Of a stretch of 64,000 nt of DNA, positions 55,601 through 64,000 are shown in pieces (positions within the stretch are counted from its first letter, which is position 1; every line of letters starts with the position of its first letter). The notes beneath the pieces were generated by a model. It was not told the origin of the DNA, did no database searches, and saw only the letters and a program-made list of their open reading frames with translations. This stretch comes from Eubacterium ventriosum (GTDB lineage: Bacteria > Bacillota > Clostridia > Lachnospirales > Lachnospiraceae): the NCBI RefSeq assembly GCF_025150745.1, contig NZ_CP102282.1, positions 1,003,501 through 1,067,500 on the forward strand. The letters run 5' to 3'. The position numbers and the translations under genes are program-made.

Positions 55601-58600
55601 ATGATATTTGCAAAAACTGTGGAAGAATTAATAATGCCCAGTTAGATACAACATATACATCAAAGACAACAAATTCATATCCGTTTCAGGTAATACAGTT
55701 TAAGACACCTGAAAATGGAAAGTACAAGTTTCATTGTGAAAATATTACAGTTTGGGATTCATATGGCTATTTATTTAAAGAAGAAAACTTTAATGACCAG
55801 GTTATAATAGACGGAATAGAAAAGTTTAACGCAAAAATAGAGAATAATACTGGAGACGATCCTAGATTAAAAGGTTATTGGGATACTAACGATGATGATG
55901 GCGTAGGCTCGGCACCTGAAATAACCGCAGAATTAGAGAAAGATAAGATATATTATTTTGTTGTAGGACCTTATTCAACAGCTACAGGTGAATTTAGCAT
56001 AACAATAACATGTACTCATGAGAAAACACACAAGGAAGGAAGAACACTTTCAGACTGTACAGAGGGTGGTTACACAGGTGATGTTATTTGTGATACATGT
56101 GGAAAACTTGTGGAACAGGGACAGAATTTGGAACCTGGTGAACATACAGTTGAGGTTGTGGATGCCAGAGAAACAAATTGTTATATCGAAGGAAAAACAG
56201 GTGAAGAAAAATGTTCAGTATGTGATAAAGTATTAAAAGAAAATGAAGTAATACCAAAGCTCGAACATAAATATGAAAATGAGGTATGTGTTAATTGTGG
56301 AAGAATAGAGAATGCTAAAAAAGGCACAGAATATTCTTCATATATAACAGAAAAATTACCAATTCAGGTAGTAGAATATACTGCACCGGAAACAGAAAAA
56401 ATTATTTTTGAATGTAACAATACAAGATATTGGAATAGCATCGGATACTTGTTTGACGAAACAAATTATAGCGATGAAATGCTTATGGATGAACTTGAAA
56501 AATATTATTCAGGAGATAGCGATTATATAAGCTTTAAAAACTATTTGGCAGAAAATGAGTATGGTGGAGGAGCGGGTGCTCCGGCAATTAAGTATAAAGT
56601 TCAAAAAGATAAGAAATACTACTTAGTTATAGTGCCTCAAGAAAATGATTATGGAGAATTTACTGTAACAATTGATTGTCCACATGACAGAACACATGTA
56701 GAAAATAAAGCAATTAAAACATGTTCAGAAGGTGGTTATACAGGAGATGTTATATGTGATTTATGTGGAAAAGTTGTAAAACATGGTGAAAACATAGAAC
56801 CTGACAGTGAACATAATTACATTAATTATAAGTCAATTGAACCTACATGTAATGAATATGGTAAACGTTATTTAAAATGTGTGAATTGTGGAAATGAGAA
56901 AGTTTTAGAAGATGAAGACTATGGATATGCAGATCATAGGTATGTCTTAGTTAATAGCGTAAAGGCAACATGTACAACTGACGGATATTTAGGTGACAGT
57001 AAATGTAAGTATTGCGGTTTGGAAAATGAAAACCAGCCGGAAAATAAGGTCATAAAGGCATATCATGATATGGATCCGGAAGAAATAGATTCATGTTTGA
57101 TAAATGATTATAAAAGTGTAGAAGCAACATGTGAGAAAGAAGGCTATACAGGAGATGTATATTGCACAATATGCCATAAAGTTATTGAAGAAGGCAAAAC
57201 AATTGAGAAATTAGAGCACTCATTTAAAGATGGCAAGTGTATGGAATGTGGCGCTGACGAGAAAGTAGTAAAAAGCGAGAAAGACGGTTACTATGAAATT
57301 TCTACATTTGACCAATTAATTACATATTTGAAAAATGTAGAGTCAGGAATCAGCGGAAAACTTATAAATGATATAGAGTTTCCGGAAAATTATGATGATG
57401 AAGATGACGTTATTGGAAGAAAAACACTGAAAAATAGTACTTTTGATGGCAATGGTCATAAAATATCAGGAATTAATTCAAATGGAACTCAAACAAAGTT
57501 ATTTGATGATATTTACGTAAGTGAAATAAAGGATCTTGAAATCGAATGTAAAGAAAAAGAAGATGGCAGAGGTTTGGGCGTCTACCTTGCAGATTCAACT
57601 ATTGATTCAAAATTTACAAACTGTAGTATTACAGGTAATAGGATTGAAATAGACGGTTATTGTTCAGCTATGATAAGGGAAGCATATGCGAGTGAATTTA
57701 TACATTGTATAAATAATGCAGACATTATATACAACAATGATACGCAGATAGTGGCAGGATTGGTATGCGAGGCAGAGAATTGTATTTTTGATAAATGTGA
57801 AAATAATGGAAATATTGCTACCACGAAGGCATATGTAGTTGGTGGTATTATTGCTCAAGCTAAAAATTGTATTATAAAAGACTGTATTAACAGAGGTGAC
57901 ATTACAACTTATGGTTATACAGCAGGAATTGTTGCAGGAGTTACTAATACAGATAATAGACCATGTACAACATCAATAACAGGATGTACAAATGAAGGCA
58001 AAGTGGAAAGTATAGCAAAGGGTAATCATACTTATACAGCAGGAATATGTATTATATATAATGGGTCTAATGGATCAACATATGCCGATGAATTAATTAT
58101 AAATAATTGTGTTAATAACGGTGAAATTGAAGGAGATACAGTAGCAGGAATAATTGGTAACAGTTCTGGAAATTTGAAATTATCAGACTGCGAAAATAAC
58201 GGTGCCATTAATGGACGATATAGTGCAGGCGGAATCGCACAATGTATAGAAAATAAAAATAGTAATGAGGCTGAAGTAAGCAACTGTATTAATAATGGTA
58301 ATGTATTTGGTGGCGCAGAAGCAGCAGGAATAATTGATTATGCGGAAGGTATAACTGTTACAAACTGTATAAATAACGGAAATATTTCATCAAATGGTTA
58401 TGTAGGCGGAATATTTAGTTATACTTCTTCTGTAAAAGGAACAGGGCTTGTTAACAATGGTAAAATAAGTGGTTTGGAAGATATTGGTGGAATCAGCGCA
58501 TATGATGAAGGCAATTCAATATTTAGCAAGTTATATAATACAGGTGTAATTGATGAGGAAAACATAGGTGCTCAAGTAAGTAATCTTGTTAAATTGGGAG

Positions 58601-59343
58601 AAAGTTCAACAGGCGAAGAACTTGAAGAAGAGCATAAGCATGATTATGTTGCATTATCAACAGTAACAAAGGCAACAACTGAAAAAGACGGTTACATAGA
58701 AAAAAGATGTAAATGCGGTCAGACAGAAAAACAGCCTATAAAACAGATTAAGAGTGTTGATATTTCAAATACAAAATTTGAATATACAGGAAACAGCATT
58801 ACTCCAACAGTAACTGTAAATGATACAGATGACAAGGTGATTTCATCTGAATACTACACAGTAACTTACAGAAACAAAGCAACAGGCAAGGCAGTAAATG
58901 AAGTAAAGGAAGTTGGAACATACGAAGTAGTTGTAACTTTCAAGGACTTATATGAAGGTCAGGTTGTAAAACAGATTGTTGTTGAAAATACAAATAAGCC
59001 ATCAAATCCAAAAACTGACAATCCTAATGCTGGAGGTAAGGTATCCGCAAAAGTAACAAAACCTGCAAAGGTTAAAGGTGTTTCTGCAAAGAACAATAAG
59101 AAGAAATCATTAACAGTAAAATGGAGAAAAGTAAATGGCGTAAAAGGCTATCAGCTTAGATATGCAACAAACAAGAAAATGAAAAAGGCCAAAATAATAA
59201 CAATTACAAAAAACAAACTTGTAATCAAAAAATTGGCAAAGAAGAAATACTACATTCAGGTTTGTGCATACAAAGTAGACAGTAACGGAAAGAAAGTCAA
59301 AGGAAAATGGAGTGCAAAGAAGGCTATAAAAGTTAAAAAATAG
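52624..59343 (+). CDS. Giant secreted C-type lectin/repeat surface protein
   Basis: A 2239-residue surface protein. Order: signal peptide (1-32, VPVSAAE); C-type lectin-like domain (~40-175, WADGSEVNYTNWNEGEPN); CxxC-bearing repeats of the TCxxxGYTGxxxCxxCG type; four nearly identical ~226-residue units plus a diverged fifth (~315-1450); more CxxC repeats; a GLUG/right-handed helix-like region (~1580-1990); a bacterial Ig-like segment; and an Fn3-like C-terminus. No LPxTG is seen. AAAGGAGG precedes ATG 52624. Probably adhesion or glycan binding. Confidence 0.88.
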   Translation: MRRKWKKLLSTTLALAMVITTIGVREVPVSAAEEENTNESVVYMDNMAYDTTTGHFYKLSSVGTYEQVNAEAKESGGYLACISSAEENEIVAKVSSTGKTTTSSYIGLMRNEENIQEWMWADGSEVNYTNWNEGEPNSENEKVAEIYDSTRSPGAEKWNDCTVSSRNTGVIEYNECIHPESQYVVKNKTFADCEQGGYTGDTYCGFCNEKIADGKETEPGGHAEAVIDEKTVKEATCTEEGYTGDKICPTCKKVLEHGKTTPVNGHTESEELRKVREASCYLDGYTGETYCIVCGETLEAGDAITKLEHKYEDNVCKNCGRINNAQLDTTYTSKTTNLYPFQVIQFKAPENGTYKFYCENITNWDSYGYLFKEENFNDQVIKGGIEKFNAKLENSNVENSRLDGFWGVNDDGGKNGAPAMTEELEKDKTYYFVLGTYYAYTYTGEFSVTITCTHDKTHIEGKTLSDCTVGGYTGDTVCDTCGKVVEQGQTLEPGEHQEAVLDVKDATCYVTGYTGDTYCSVCNIKLAEGTVTPKLEHEYEDNVCKNCGRINNAQLDTTYTSKTTNSYPFQVIQFKAPENGKYKFYCENIKNWDSYGYLFKEENFNDQIIIDGIEKFNAKKADSGAEIPTLSGYWQCDDEHGKNSAPAITSELEKDKTYYFVVGPYSTATGEFRITITCAHEKTHIEGRTFSNCIVGGYTGDIVCDTCGKVVEQGQTLEPGEHQEAVLDVKDATCYVTGYTGDTYCSFCNIKLAEGTVIPKLEHEYEDNVCKNCGRINNAQLDTTYTSKTTNLYPFQVIQFKAAENGKYKFHCENITVWDSYGYLFKEENFNDQVIIDGIEKFNAKIENNTGGNSRLKGYWKINDDDGANSAPEITAELEKDKIYYFVVGPHSTATGEFSITITCAHEKTHREGRTLSDCTEGGYTGDVICDTCGKLVEQGQTLEPGEHTVEVVDAREANCYIEGKTGEEKCSVCDKVLKENKAIPKLEHKYENDICKNCGRINNAQLDTTYTSKTTNSYPFQVIQFKTPENGKYKFHCENITVWDSYGYLFKEENFNDQVIIDGIEKFNAKIENNTGDDPRLKGYWDTNDDDGVGSAPEITAELEKDKIYYFVVGPYSTATGEFSITITCTHEKTHKEGRTLSDCTEGGYTGDVICDTCGKLVEQGQNLEPGEHTVEVVDARETNCYIEGKTGEEKCSVCDKVLKENEVIPKLEHKYENEVCVNCGRIENAKKGTEYSSYITEKLPIQVVEYTAPETEKIIFECNNTRYWNSIGYLFDETNYSDEMLMDELEKYYSGDSDYISFKNYLAENEYGGGAGAPAIKYKVQKDKKYYLVIVPQENDYGEFTVTIDCPHDRTHVENKAIKTCSEGGYTGDVICDLCGKVVKHGENIEPDSEHNYINYKSIEPTCNEYGKRYLKCVNCGNEKVLEDEDYGYADHRYVLVNSVKATCTTDGYLGDSKCKYCGLENENQPENKVIKAYHDMDPEEIDSCLINDYKSVEATCEKEGYTGDVYCTICHKVIEEGKTIEKLEHSFKDGKCMECGADEKVVKSEKDGYYEISTFDQLITYLKNVESGISGKLINDIEFPENYDDEDDVIGRKTLKNSTFDGNGHKISGINSNGTQTKLFDDIYVSEIKDLEIECKEKEDGRGLGVYLADSTIDSKFTNCSITGNRIEIDGYCSAMIREAYASEFIHCINNADIIYNNDTQIVAGLVCEAENCIFDKCENNGNIATTKAYVVGGIIAQAKNCIIKDCINRGDITTYGYTAGIVAGVTNTDNRPCTTSITGCTNEGKVESIAKGNHTYTAGICIIYNGSNGSTYADELIINNCVNNGEIEGDTVAGIIGNSSGNLKLSDCENNGAINGRYSAGGIAQCIENKNSNEAEVSNCINNGNVFGGAEAAGIIDYAEGITVTNCINNGNISSNGYVGGIFSYTSSVKGTGLVNNGKISGLEDIGGISAYDEGNSIFSKLYNTGVIDEENIGAQVSNLVKLGESSTGEELEEEHKHDYVALSTVTKATTEKDGYIEKRCKCGQTEKQPIKQIKSVDISNTKFEYTGNSITPTVTVNDTDDKVISSEYYTVTYRNKATGKAVNEVKEVGTYEVVVTFKDLYEGQVVKQIVVENTNKPSNPKTDNPNAGGKVSAKVTKPAKVKGVSAKNNKKKSLTVKWRKVNGVKGYQLRYATNKKMKKAKIITITKNKLVIKKLAKKKYYIQVCAYKVDSNGKKVKGKWSAKKAIKVKK
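53569..56964 (+). repeat. Five in-frame repeats of about 678 bp
   Basis: Unit starts taken at the TGTAAAAACTGT block fall at 53569, 54253, 54931, 55609 and 56287, i.e. steps of 684, 678, 678 and 678 bp. Units 1-4 are highly similar at the DNA level, unit 5 diverged. Such repeats can expand or contract by recombination. Confidence 0.88.
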
Positions 59344-59344
59344 C

Positions 59345-59435
59345 AAGTTAGAGAAACAGTAAAGTTAGAGAATTATTTAAGTTAGATAATCAGTAAAGCT
59401 AGAAAAATAGTAGAGTTAGATAATCATTTAAGTTT
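59345..59435 (+). repeat. Degenerate ~17-bp tandem repeat
   Basis: About five imperfect copies of a unit like AAGTTAGAGAAACAGTA directly after the stop codon of the giant gene. Non-coding. Confidence 0.65.
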
Positions 59436-59445
59436 ACCTAAACGG

Positions 59446-59481
59446 GGCGCTGTGTCGATGAAGCAATATCGATACAGCGCC
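59446..59481 (+). terminator. Hairpin after the giant surface gene
   Basis: A 14-bp stem (GGCGCTGTGTCGAT with ATCGATACAGCGCC) with an 8-nt loop; the T-run is poor. Probably ends the surface-protein transcript. Confidence 0.65.
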
Positions 59482-59660
59482 TTAATAGTTGGAGAGGATG
59501 GAATTTTTTTGTTATAATAAATGAATAAATATGCAGCTAAAGTATTGCCAAATAGGGTGAAAAAAACTATAATTTTTTTGGTGAAAAATTTTAAAAGACT
59601 ATGTTAGTTGGTGAAAACCAGAGAGAAGATTAAGTAAAAAATATTAGAGGAGAGACTGAA

Positions 59661-60647
59661 ATGAAAACAAGAATTGGTATTTTAGGTTATGGTAACCTTG
59701 GAAAAGGTGTTGAATGCGCAGTTAAAGAAGCTAATGATATGGAATTAGTTGCTGTATTTACAAGAAGAGATCCTAAGAATGTAACTATTTTAACAGAAAA
59801 TGTTCCGGTATGTCATATTGATGAAGCAGCAGACTGGAAAGACAAGATAGATGTTATGATTTTATGTGGTGGTAGTGCTACAGATCTTCCTGTACAGACT
59901 CCACAGTTTGCTTCAATGTTTAACGTAATTGATAGTTTTGATACTCACGCAAGAATTCCTGAACATTTTGCAGCAGTAGATAAGGCGGCTAAGGAAGCTG
60001 GAAAAGTAGCAGTTATTTCAGTAGGTTGGGATCCTGGAATGTTCTCACTTAACAGAGTTTATGCTAATGCAATTCTTCCAGATGGAAAAGATTATACATT
60101 CTGGGGCAAAGGTGTAAGCCAGGGACATTCAGATGCAATTCGTAGAATTAAAGGCGTTAAGAATGCAAAGCAGTACACAATCCCTGTTGAAAGTGCTTTG
60201 GAAAGAGTTAGATCAGGTGAAAATCCTGAACTTACAACAAGAGAAAAACATGAAAGAGAATGTTTTGTTGTATTAGAAGAAGGTGCAGATGCTGCAACAG
60301 TAGAGAAAGAAATCAAAGAAATGCCTAACTATTTCTCAGACTACAATACAACAGTTCACTTCATTACTGAGGAAGAATTAGAAAAGAACCACAGCGGAAT
60401 GGCTCACGGTGGTTTTGTAATTCGTTCAGGAAAGACAGGAATGAACAAAGAACATAATCACATTATCGAATATAGCTTAAAGTTAGATTCAAACCCTGAA
60501 TTTACAACAAGCGTATTAATCGCTTATGCAAGAGCTGCAAAACGTCTTTATGATGAAGGCCAGAAAGGATGCAAGACAGTATTAGATATTGCACCTGCAT
60601 ACTTATCAGAAATGAGCGATGAAGATTTAAGAGCACATTTATTATAA
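59661..60647 (+). CDS. ddh: meso-Diaminopimelate D-dehydrogenase
   Basis: A 328-residue NADP-dependent enzyme of the one-step lysine/peptidoglycan branch, making meso-diaminopimelate from tetrahydrodipicolinate. Rossmann GYGNLGKG at 9-16, and the conserved SVGWDPGMFSLNR and GVSQGHSDAIR segments. Length matches the family. GAGGAGAG precedes ATG 59661. Monocistronic. Confidence 0.95.
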   Translation: MKTRIGILGYGNLGKGVECAVKEANDMELVAVFTRRDPKNVTILTENVPVCHIDEAADWKDKIDVMILCGGSATDLPVQTPQFASMFNVIDSFDTHARIPEHFAAVDKAAKEAGKVAVISVGWDPGMFSLNRVYANAILPDGKDYTFWGKGVSQGHSDAIRRIKGVKNAKQYTIPVESALERVRSGENPELTTREKHERECFVVLEEGADAATVEKEIKEMPNYFSDYNTTVHFITEEELEKNHSGMAHGGFVIRSGKTGMNKEHNHIIEYSLKLDSNPEFTTSVLIAYARAAKRLYDEGQKGCKTVLDIAPAYLSEMSDEDLRAHLL

Positions 60648-60743
60648 TAAGTAGATAGGATACAAATATTGAAGATTGAAAGTATTGAATTGTAGAGTAG
60701 TTGATTCAAAATTAAATTTGTATAATTGAATATTTGAAATAAA

Positions 60744-60779
60744 AAGGTCTGGTAGAAATATCGGACCTTATTTATTTTT
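60744..60779 (+). terminator. Terminator after ddh
   Basis: Stem AAGGTC with GGACCTT and an ATTTATTTTT tail. Confidence 0.65.
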
Positions 60780-60808
60780 GAAAAAGTGAGCAACGCTTCC
60801 GGAAAGTG

Positions 60809-61090
60809 AAACGTACCCCGAAAGAAGGGGTTTATGAAATATTGGGGTACATATCGCTATTTCAAACAAGAAAATAGTTGTCATATTGGTTGTATTAAAG
60901 GAAAACGTACCCCGAAAAAAGAGATTTATGAAATATTGGGGTACATATCGCTATTTCAAACAAGAAATTAATTATCATATTGGTTGTATTAAAAGAAAAC
61001 GTACCCCGAAAAAAGAAGCTTACGAAATATCGGGGTACGCATCAATATTTCTAACGAGAAAAAGTTATCAAATCAGCTGCATTCAAATGA
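60809..61090 (+). repeat. Three 94-bp tandem repeats with GTACCCC hairpins
   Basis: GTACCCC occurs at 60813, 60907 and 61001 (steps of exactly 94 bp), each followed about 25 nt later by GGGGTAC. Each unit would encode a peptide like KRTPKKEAYEISGY, but since 94 is not a multiple of 3 each lies in a different frame. An 81-codon frame at 60886-61131 crosses the units but has no ribosome site. No gene is otherwise seen in 60780-61177. Confidence 0.8.
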
Positions 61091-61177
61091 TATGTGATGC
61101 TATAAAGAAGGGGATACCGCAACAAACTTAAAAAATAGGAATGTTGTGGTATAAATCAACAGAAAAGAGAATAAAAA

Positions 61178-61216
61178 AGTACCCCGAAAAGCATTTTTGC
61201 CGTATCGGGGTACTTT
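61178..61216 (-). terminator. Terminator of the capA-like gene (GTACCCC hairpin)
   Basis: AGTACCCCGA pairs with TCGGGGTACT. On the minus strand six T follow, so it ends the CapA-like transcript, whose stop codon is 15 nt away. Confidence 0.8.
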
Positions 61217-61230
61217 CTGTAACATTTAAT

Positions 61231-62454
61231 CTACAGCGGACTTTTTCTCTTCCCGTTCATAAAACTTAGCACTTTCTTTTTCGTGGCCTTGTCTTTTATT
61301 TGCGCAGGCTGCCAGTTGTTTGTATCTCCGGTGTAAACGTAACATGGAATTATGTCGCCTGTTTCCTCTGATATTTTATTATTTGAAGTAAGAGTTATTG
61401 TGTGCTGGTATATGATTGTGCGGTTTTCGGGATGGCGGTTGCCACCAAAAATAAAGTTGCCCATTGAATAAATAATTGTTTTATTTTTGTATTTCTCCAA
61501 TGGCTGTAGCACGTGTGGGTGGTCGCCGATTATCAGGTCGGCACCGGAATCAATTAAAGTATGACAGGCGTTAACCTTCCAGTTTTCAGGTTCGTGAAGA
61601 CCTTCAGTTCCACCGTGGAAATAAATAATTTGATAGTCACTTTTTTTCGTAGCTTTTTTCAGGGCAGACTGAATTGTAGGTAAAACATAATCGCCATACA
61701 TAGATACACAAATTACAGAAATTTTAAAATTATGCTTTTCGAAATAAACAATCTTACCTTCCTCGCCCCATTTAACGTTAGCAGCATCTAAAGCTTTTCT
61801 TGTGTCTTCGTGTCCCTCCAAGCCGTAATCATTAATATGATTATTTGAAATAGAAACCATATCAATGCCACCGGCTGATAAGATTTTGGCATTTTTTGCA
61901 GGTGACTTAAACCAAAAAGCACGGACATTAGGATCTGCATATTGTCCCTTGTCGCTAACTTTCAATTTCTTGCTGTCTGAATAAACATTTTCGCAGTCAG
62001 CAATTGTAAAGTCATCATTTAAGAAATAAGAGTTAACTTTCTCTAAAAAATATGAAGGATTCTTAGCCTTTGCAACGTCATTAAAACAATTCTCATAAGA
62101 AGTATTTTCGTCTGTTGCACAGAGACAATCACCAACAAAACTTAACTTAATAGTATTAGCAGGAGCGGTTGTTGCAACAGTACTTGAATCTTTAGTAGTG
62201 GTTTGTCCTGAACTTGAAAATTTGCTTTCATCGGATGAATTGCCTGTGTTGCTTCCAATTGATTTTGAATTGCTATTATTTTGAGCTGCATTTCCTATAG
62301 TGTTTTTCTTCGAATTTTCATTCTGACTCATCGTTTCTTTCTGACCCAAAACATTAGTTGTCGTATCCATGGGTTTAACCGAAAGGTTAAAAAATATTGC
62401 CACGGTTATAACCGACAGTATTATGGGAAAAATTACTATAATATTTTTTTTCAT
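61231..62454 (-). CDS. CapA family protein (PgsA-like)
   Basis: A 407-residue protein on the minus strand. N-terminal membrane anchor (about 5-25), a Ser/Asn/Thr-rich linker (about 30-98), then a CapA metallophosphatase-like domain (LSFVGDCLCATDENT, SISNNHINDYGLEG, YFHGGTEG, GDHPHVLQP, YSMGNFIFGG). CapA proteins take part in capsule or poly-gamma-glutamate handling; the true role in such bacteria is unclear. GGAGAG precedes the start. Confidence 0.9.
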   Translation of the reverse strand: MKKNIIVIFPIILSVITVAIFFNLSVKPMDTTTNVLGQKETMSQNENSKKNTIGNAAQNNSNSKSIGSNTGNSSDESKFSSSGQTTTKDSSTVATTAPANTIKLSFVGDCLCATDENTSYENCFNDVAKAKNPSYFLEKVNSYFLNDDFTIADCENVYSDSKKLKVSDKGQYADPNVRAFWFKSPAKNAKILSAGGIDMVSISNNHINDYGLEGHEDTRKALDAANVKWGEEGKIVYFEKHNFKISVICVSMYGDYVLPTIQSALKKATKKSDYQIIYFHGGTEGLHEPENWKVNACHTLIDSGADLIIGDHPHVLQPLEKYKNKTIIYSMGNFIFGGNRHPENRTIIYQHTITLTSNNKISEETGDIIPCYVYTGDTNNWQPAQIKDKATKKKVLSFMNGKRKSPL

Positions 62455-62679
62455 TTTCTCTCCATTCTTCTATAATTATGTAGAATAAATTTGAGGGTGC
62501 TTATAGAAAATATACAAAACCCGACCTTAGAATTTATTGTACCATATGAGTCGTTAAGATGAAAAATAAAAAACAATAAAAAAGAAGATAAAATATATAC
62601 AAAAATAGATTGGCCGTATATACAAGGAATAAATAAGTGTGATACAATTATCGAAGTTAAAATTTATAGGAGAAATCAT

Positions 62680-63453
62680 ATGTCAAAATACATATTAGAA
62701 GTTTGTGTTGATTCAGTAGAATCAGCAATTTCCGCATATAATGGAGGAGCAACAAGAATTGAGTTATGCTCAAATCTTGTTATAGGAGGAACAACTCCGG
62801 ATTTAGAATTGTTTAAAACTATTAGAAACCATATTCAGATTCCAATTAACGTAATGATACGTCCTCGTTACGGTGATTTTTGCTACACAGAATATGAACA
62901 CGAAATTATGTGCAGACAGGTGGAAAACTTTAAAAACGAAGGTGCGGATGCAGTTGTAATTGGGAGTTTAAATATTGACGGAACATTAAATGAAAAGCAG
63001 ATGAAAGAACTTATTAAAGAGGCAGGTCAGTGTAAAATTACGCTTCATAGAGCTTTCGATATGTGTAAGGATTATTTTCAAACAATGGAAGAAGCCATAA
63101 AACTTGGTGTGGATACGATTTTAACTTCAGGAGGAAAACAGAACTGCATTGTAGGTGCTGAAACCATTAGAAATTTGGTTGAACAGGCGGAAGGAAGAAT
63201 AGAAATATTAGTTGGTGCAGGTGTAAGTCAAAATAATATTGCAGAACTGATTAAGAGAACAAAAACCAAAAGCTTCCATATGTCGGGAAAAACAATTATA
63301 GAGAGCACAATGAAATATAGAAATCCAGACGTTTTTATGGGACTTCCGGGAATTAGTGAGTATAAAAAATATCAAACAGATGAAAAAATTATAAAACAGG
63401 TAGTAGAAATACTACAAAGAAATATAGAGTCCAAAACACAGATTCAGGAATAA
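62680..63453 (+). CDS. cutC: CutC family protein
   Basis: A 257-residue TIM-barrel protein of the CutC family, once linked to copper homeostasis; the true activity is unsettled. Segments YILEVCVDSVESA, GGATRIELCSNL, IPINVMIRPR and ITLHRAFDMC are diagnostic. A TGTGATACAAT extended -10 lies about 32 nt upstream, with AGGAG before ATG 62680. Confidence 0.93.
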   Translation: MSKYILEVCVDSVESAISAYNGGATRIELCSNLVIGGTTPDLELFKTIRNHIQIPINVMIRPRYGDFCYTEYEHEIMCRQVENFKNEGADAVVIGSLNIDGTLNEKQMKELIKEAGQCKITLHRAFDMCKDYFQTMEEAIKLGVDTILTSGGKQNCIVGAETIRNLVEQAEGRIEILVGAGVSQNNIAELIKRTKTKSFHMSGKTIIESTMKYRNPDVFMGLPGISEYKKYQTDEKIIKQVVEILQRNIESKTQIQE

Positions 63454-63532
63454 AAATTTTAATTTAAGAAAATTAATATAATCTGAAAACTAAAAAGTAA
63501 CTTGCAGGAAAATGCAAAAGAAGGAGGAAAAA

Positions 63533-64000
63533 ATGTATTCAGCATTATTAGTAATTATTTATTTAGCATTTATAAGTTTAGGTTTGCCTGATACTCTGTT
63601 GGGCTCAGCGTGGCCACAGATGCACATCGAACTTAATGCATCATTGTCTTCAGCAGGAATTATAACAATGATTATATCAATGGGAACGGTTATATCAAGT
63701 TTGTTTTCTGACAGATTAAACATTAAGCTTGGAACAGGAAAAGTTACAGCTATTAGTGTATTAATGACAGCAGTAGCATTGCTTGGATTTTCACTATCAC
63801 ATAGTTTCATAATATTATGTGTGCTCGCAGTACCATATGGATTAGGTGCAGGAGCTGTAGATGCGGCATTAAATAATTATGTTGCACTACATTATTCCTC
63901 AAAACATATGAGCTGGCTCCACTGTTTCTGGGGAGTTGGCGCGTCAATAGGACCATATATTATAGGAACATGTATGGCTCACGGTTTAGGCTGGCGTGGT
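63533..64000 (+). CDS. MFS transporter (partial, runs off the window)
   Basis: The first 156 residues of a major facilitator superfamily protein. Four to five membrane segments, with SLGLPDTLLGSAWPQMH and a loop SDRLNIKLGTGKV; it resembles the FucP/NarK-like branch. AAGGAGG lies just before ATG 63533. Substrate not assignable from this part. Confidence 0.88.
   Translation, partial: MYSALLVIIYLAFISLGLPDTLLGSAWPQMHIELNASLSSAGIITMIISMGTVISSLFSDRLNIKLGTGKVTAISVLMTAVALLGFSLSHSFIILCVLAVPYGLGAGAVDAALNNYVALHYSSKHMSWLHCFWGVGASIGPYIIGTCMAHGLGWRG

Noticed and set aside
53569-56964. CRISPR-like array
   Set aside because: The repeats are ~678 bp, in frame and coding; there are no short spacers.
60886-61131. 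81-residue protein gene
   Set aside because: No ribosome site; the frame runs across 94-bp repeats whose phase shifts from unit to unit.

Overview
The window looks like chromosomal DNA of a low-GC, Gram-positive gut Clostridia, most likely a Lachnospiraceae. Evidence: AT-rich codon use, strong AGGAGG-type ribosome sites, Lachnospiraceae-style surface proteins with Cys-rich repeats and Fn3-like domains, meso-diaminopimelate dehydrogenase, and a Firmicutes-type (PcfB/PcfC, PrgI, VirB4, Maff2) conjugation module. No rRNA, tRNA or CRISPR array was seen.

Positions 1 to about 28,237 are the right part of an integrative and conjugative element (ICE); its left end lies outside the window. It encodes a DUF5688 protein, a RadC-like protein, MobC, a MOBP relaxase with a candidate oriT beside mobC, PcfB, a VirD4/PcfC coupling ATPase, a Maff2 pilin-like protein, VirB6-, VirB3- and VirB4-like proteins, and a membrane-anchored NlpC/P60 hydrolase. 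A complete group II intron with its reverse transcriptase sits inside the coupling-protein gene; exact removal restores the reading frame. A four-gene cargo (NTF2-like, GNAT, HIT, GNAT) interrupts the operon between virB4 and nlpC. A tandem-SpoVG protein, a stand-alone LexA DNA-binding domain with an SOS-box-like site, and small regulators follow. Next comes a three-gene set that I read as an ABC-three-component (nuclease, middle component, Rad50-like ATPase) defence system, and then XRE, DUF6462, ribbon-helix-helix and tyrosine integrase genes. Two ICE operons start with the same promoter motif followed about 50 nt later by an intrinsic terminator, which suggests attenuation.

The ICE ends against the 3' part of metG. 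The orphan C-terminal tRNA-binding domain begins just after the conserved L-F-P that ends the MetRS anticodon-binding domain, and the junction is a 33-bp imperfect palindrome that looks like a recombinase core site.

From 28.7 to 36 kb is accessory DNA: a MATE exporter, a zinc-finger protein, a decayed methyltransferase, and a lantibiotic-immunity operon (LanF-E-G plus response regulator and kinase). From 36 to 40.4 kb are glycerate kinase, a neurotransmitter:sodium symporter family transporter and several gene remnants.

Positions 40.6-44.1 kb hold a WYL regulator followed by two uncharacterised genes, a candidate undescribed (possibly defence) system. Positions 44.3-59.3 kb form a signalling and surface region: a Sel1-repeat protein, a duplicated-domain HTH protein, two paralogous secreted Fn3-like proteins (one frameshifted), a transmembrane Ser/Thr kinase, a LytTR/GHKL two-component pair and a 2239-residue surface protein with nearly identical 678-bp repeats. 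The right end carries ddh, a triple 94-bp repeat, a CapA-like protein (minus strand), cutC and the start of an MFS transporter.
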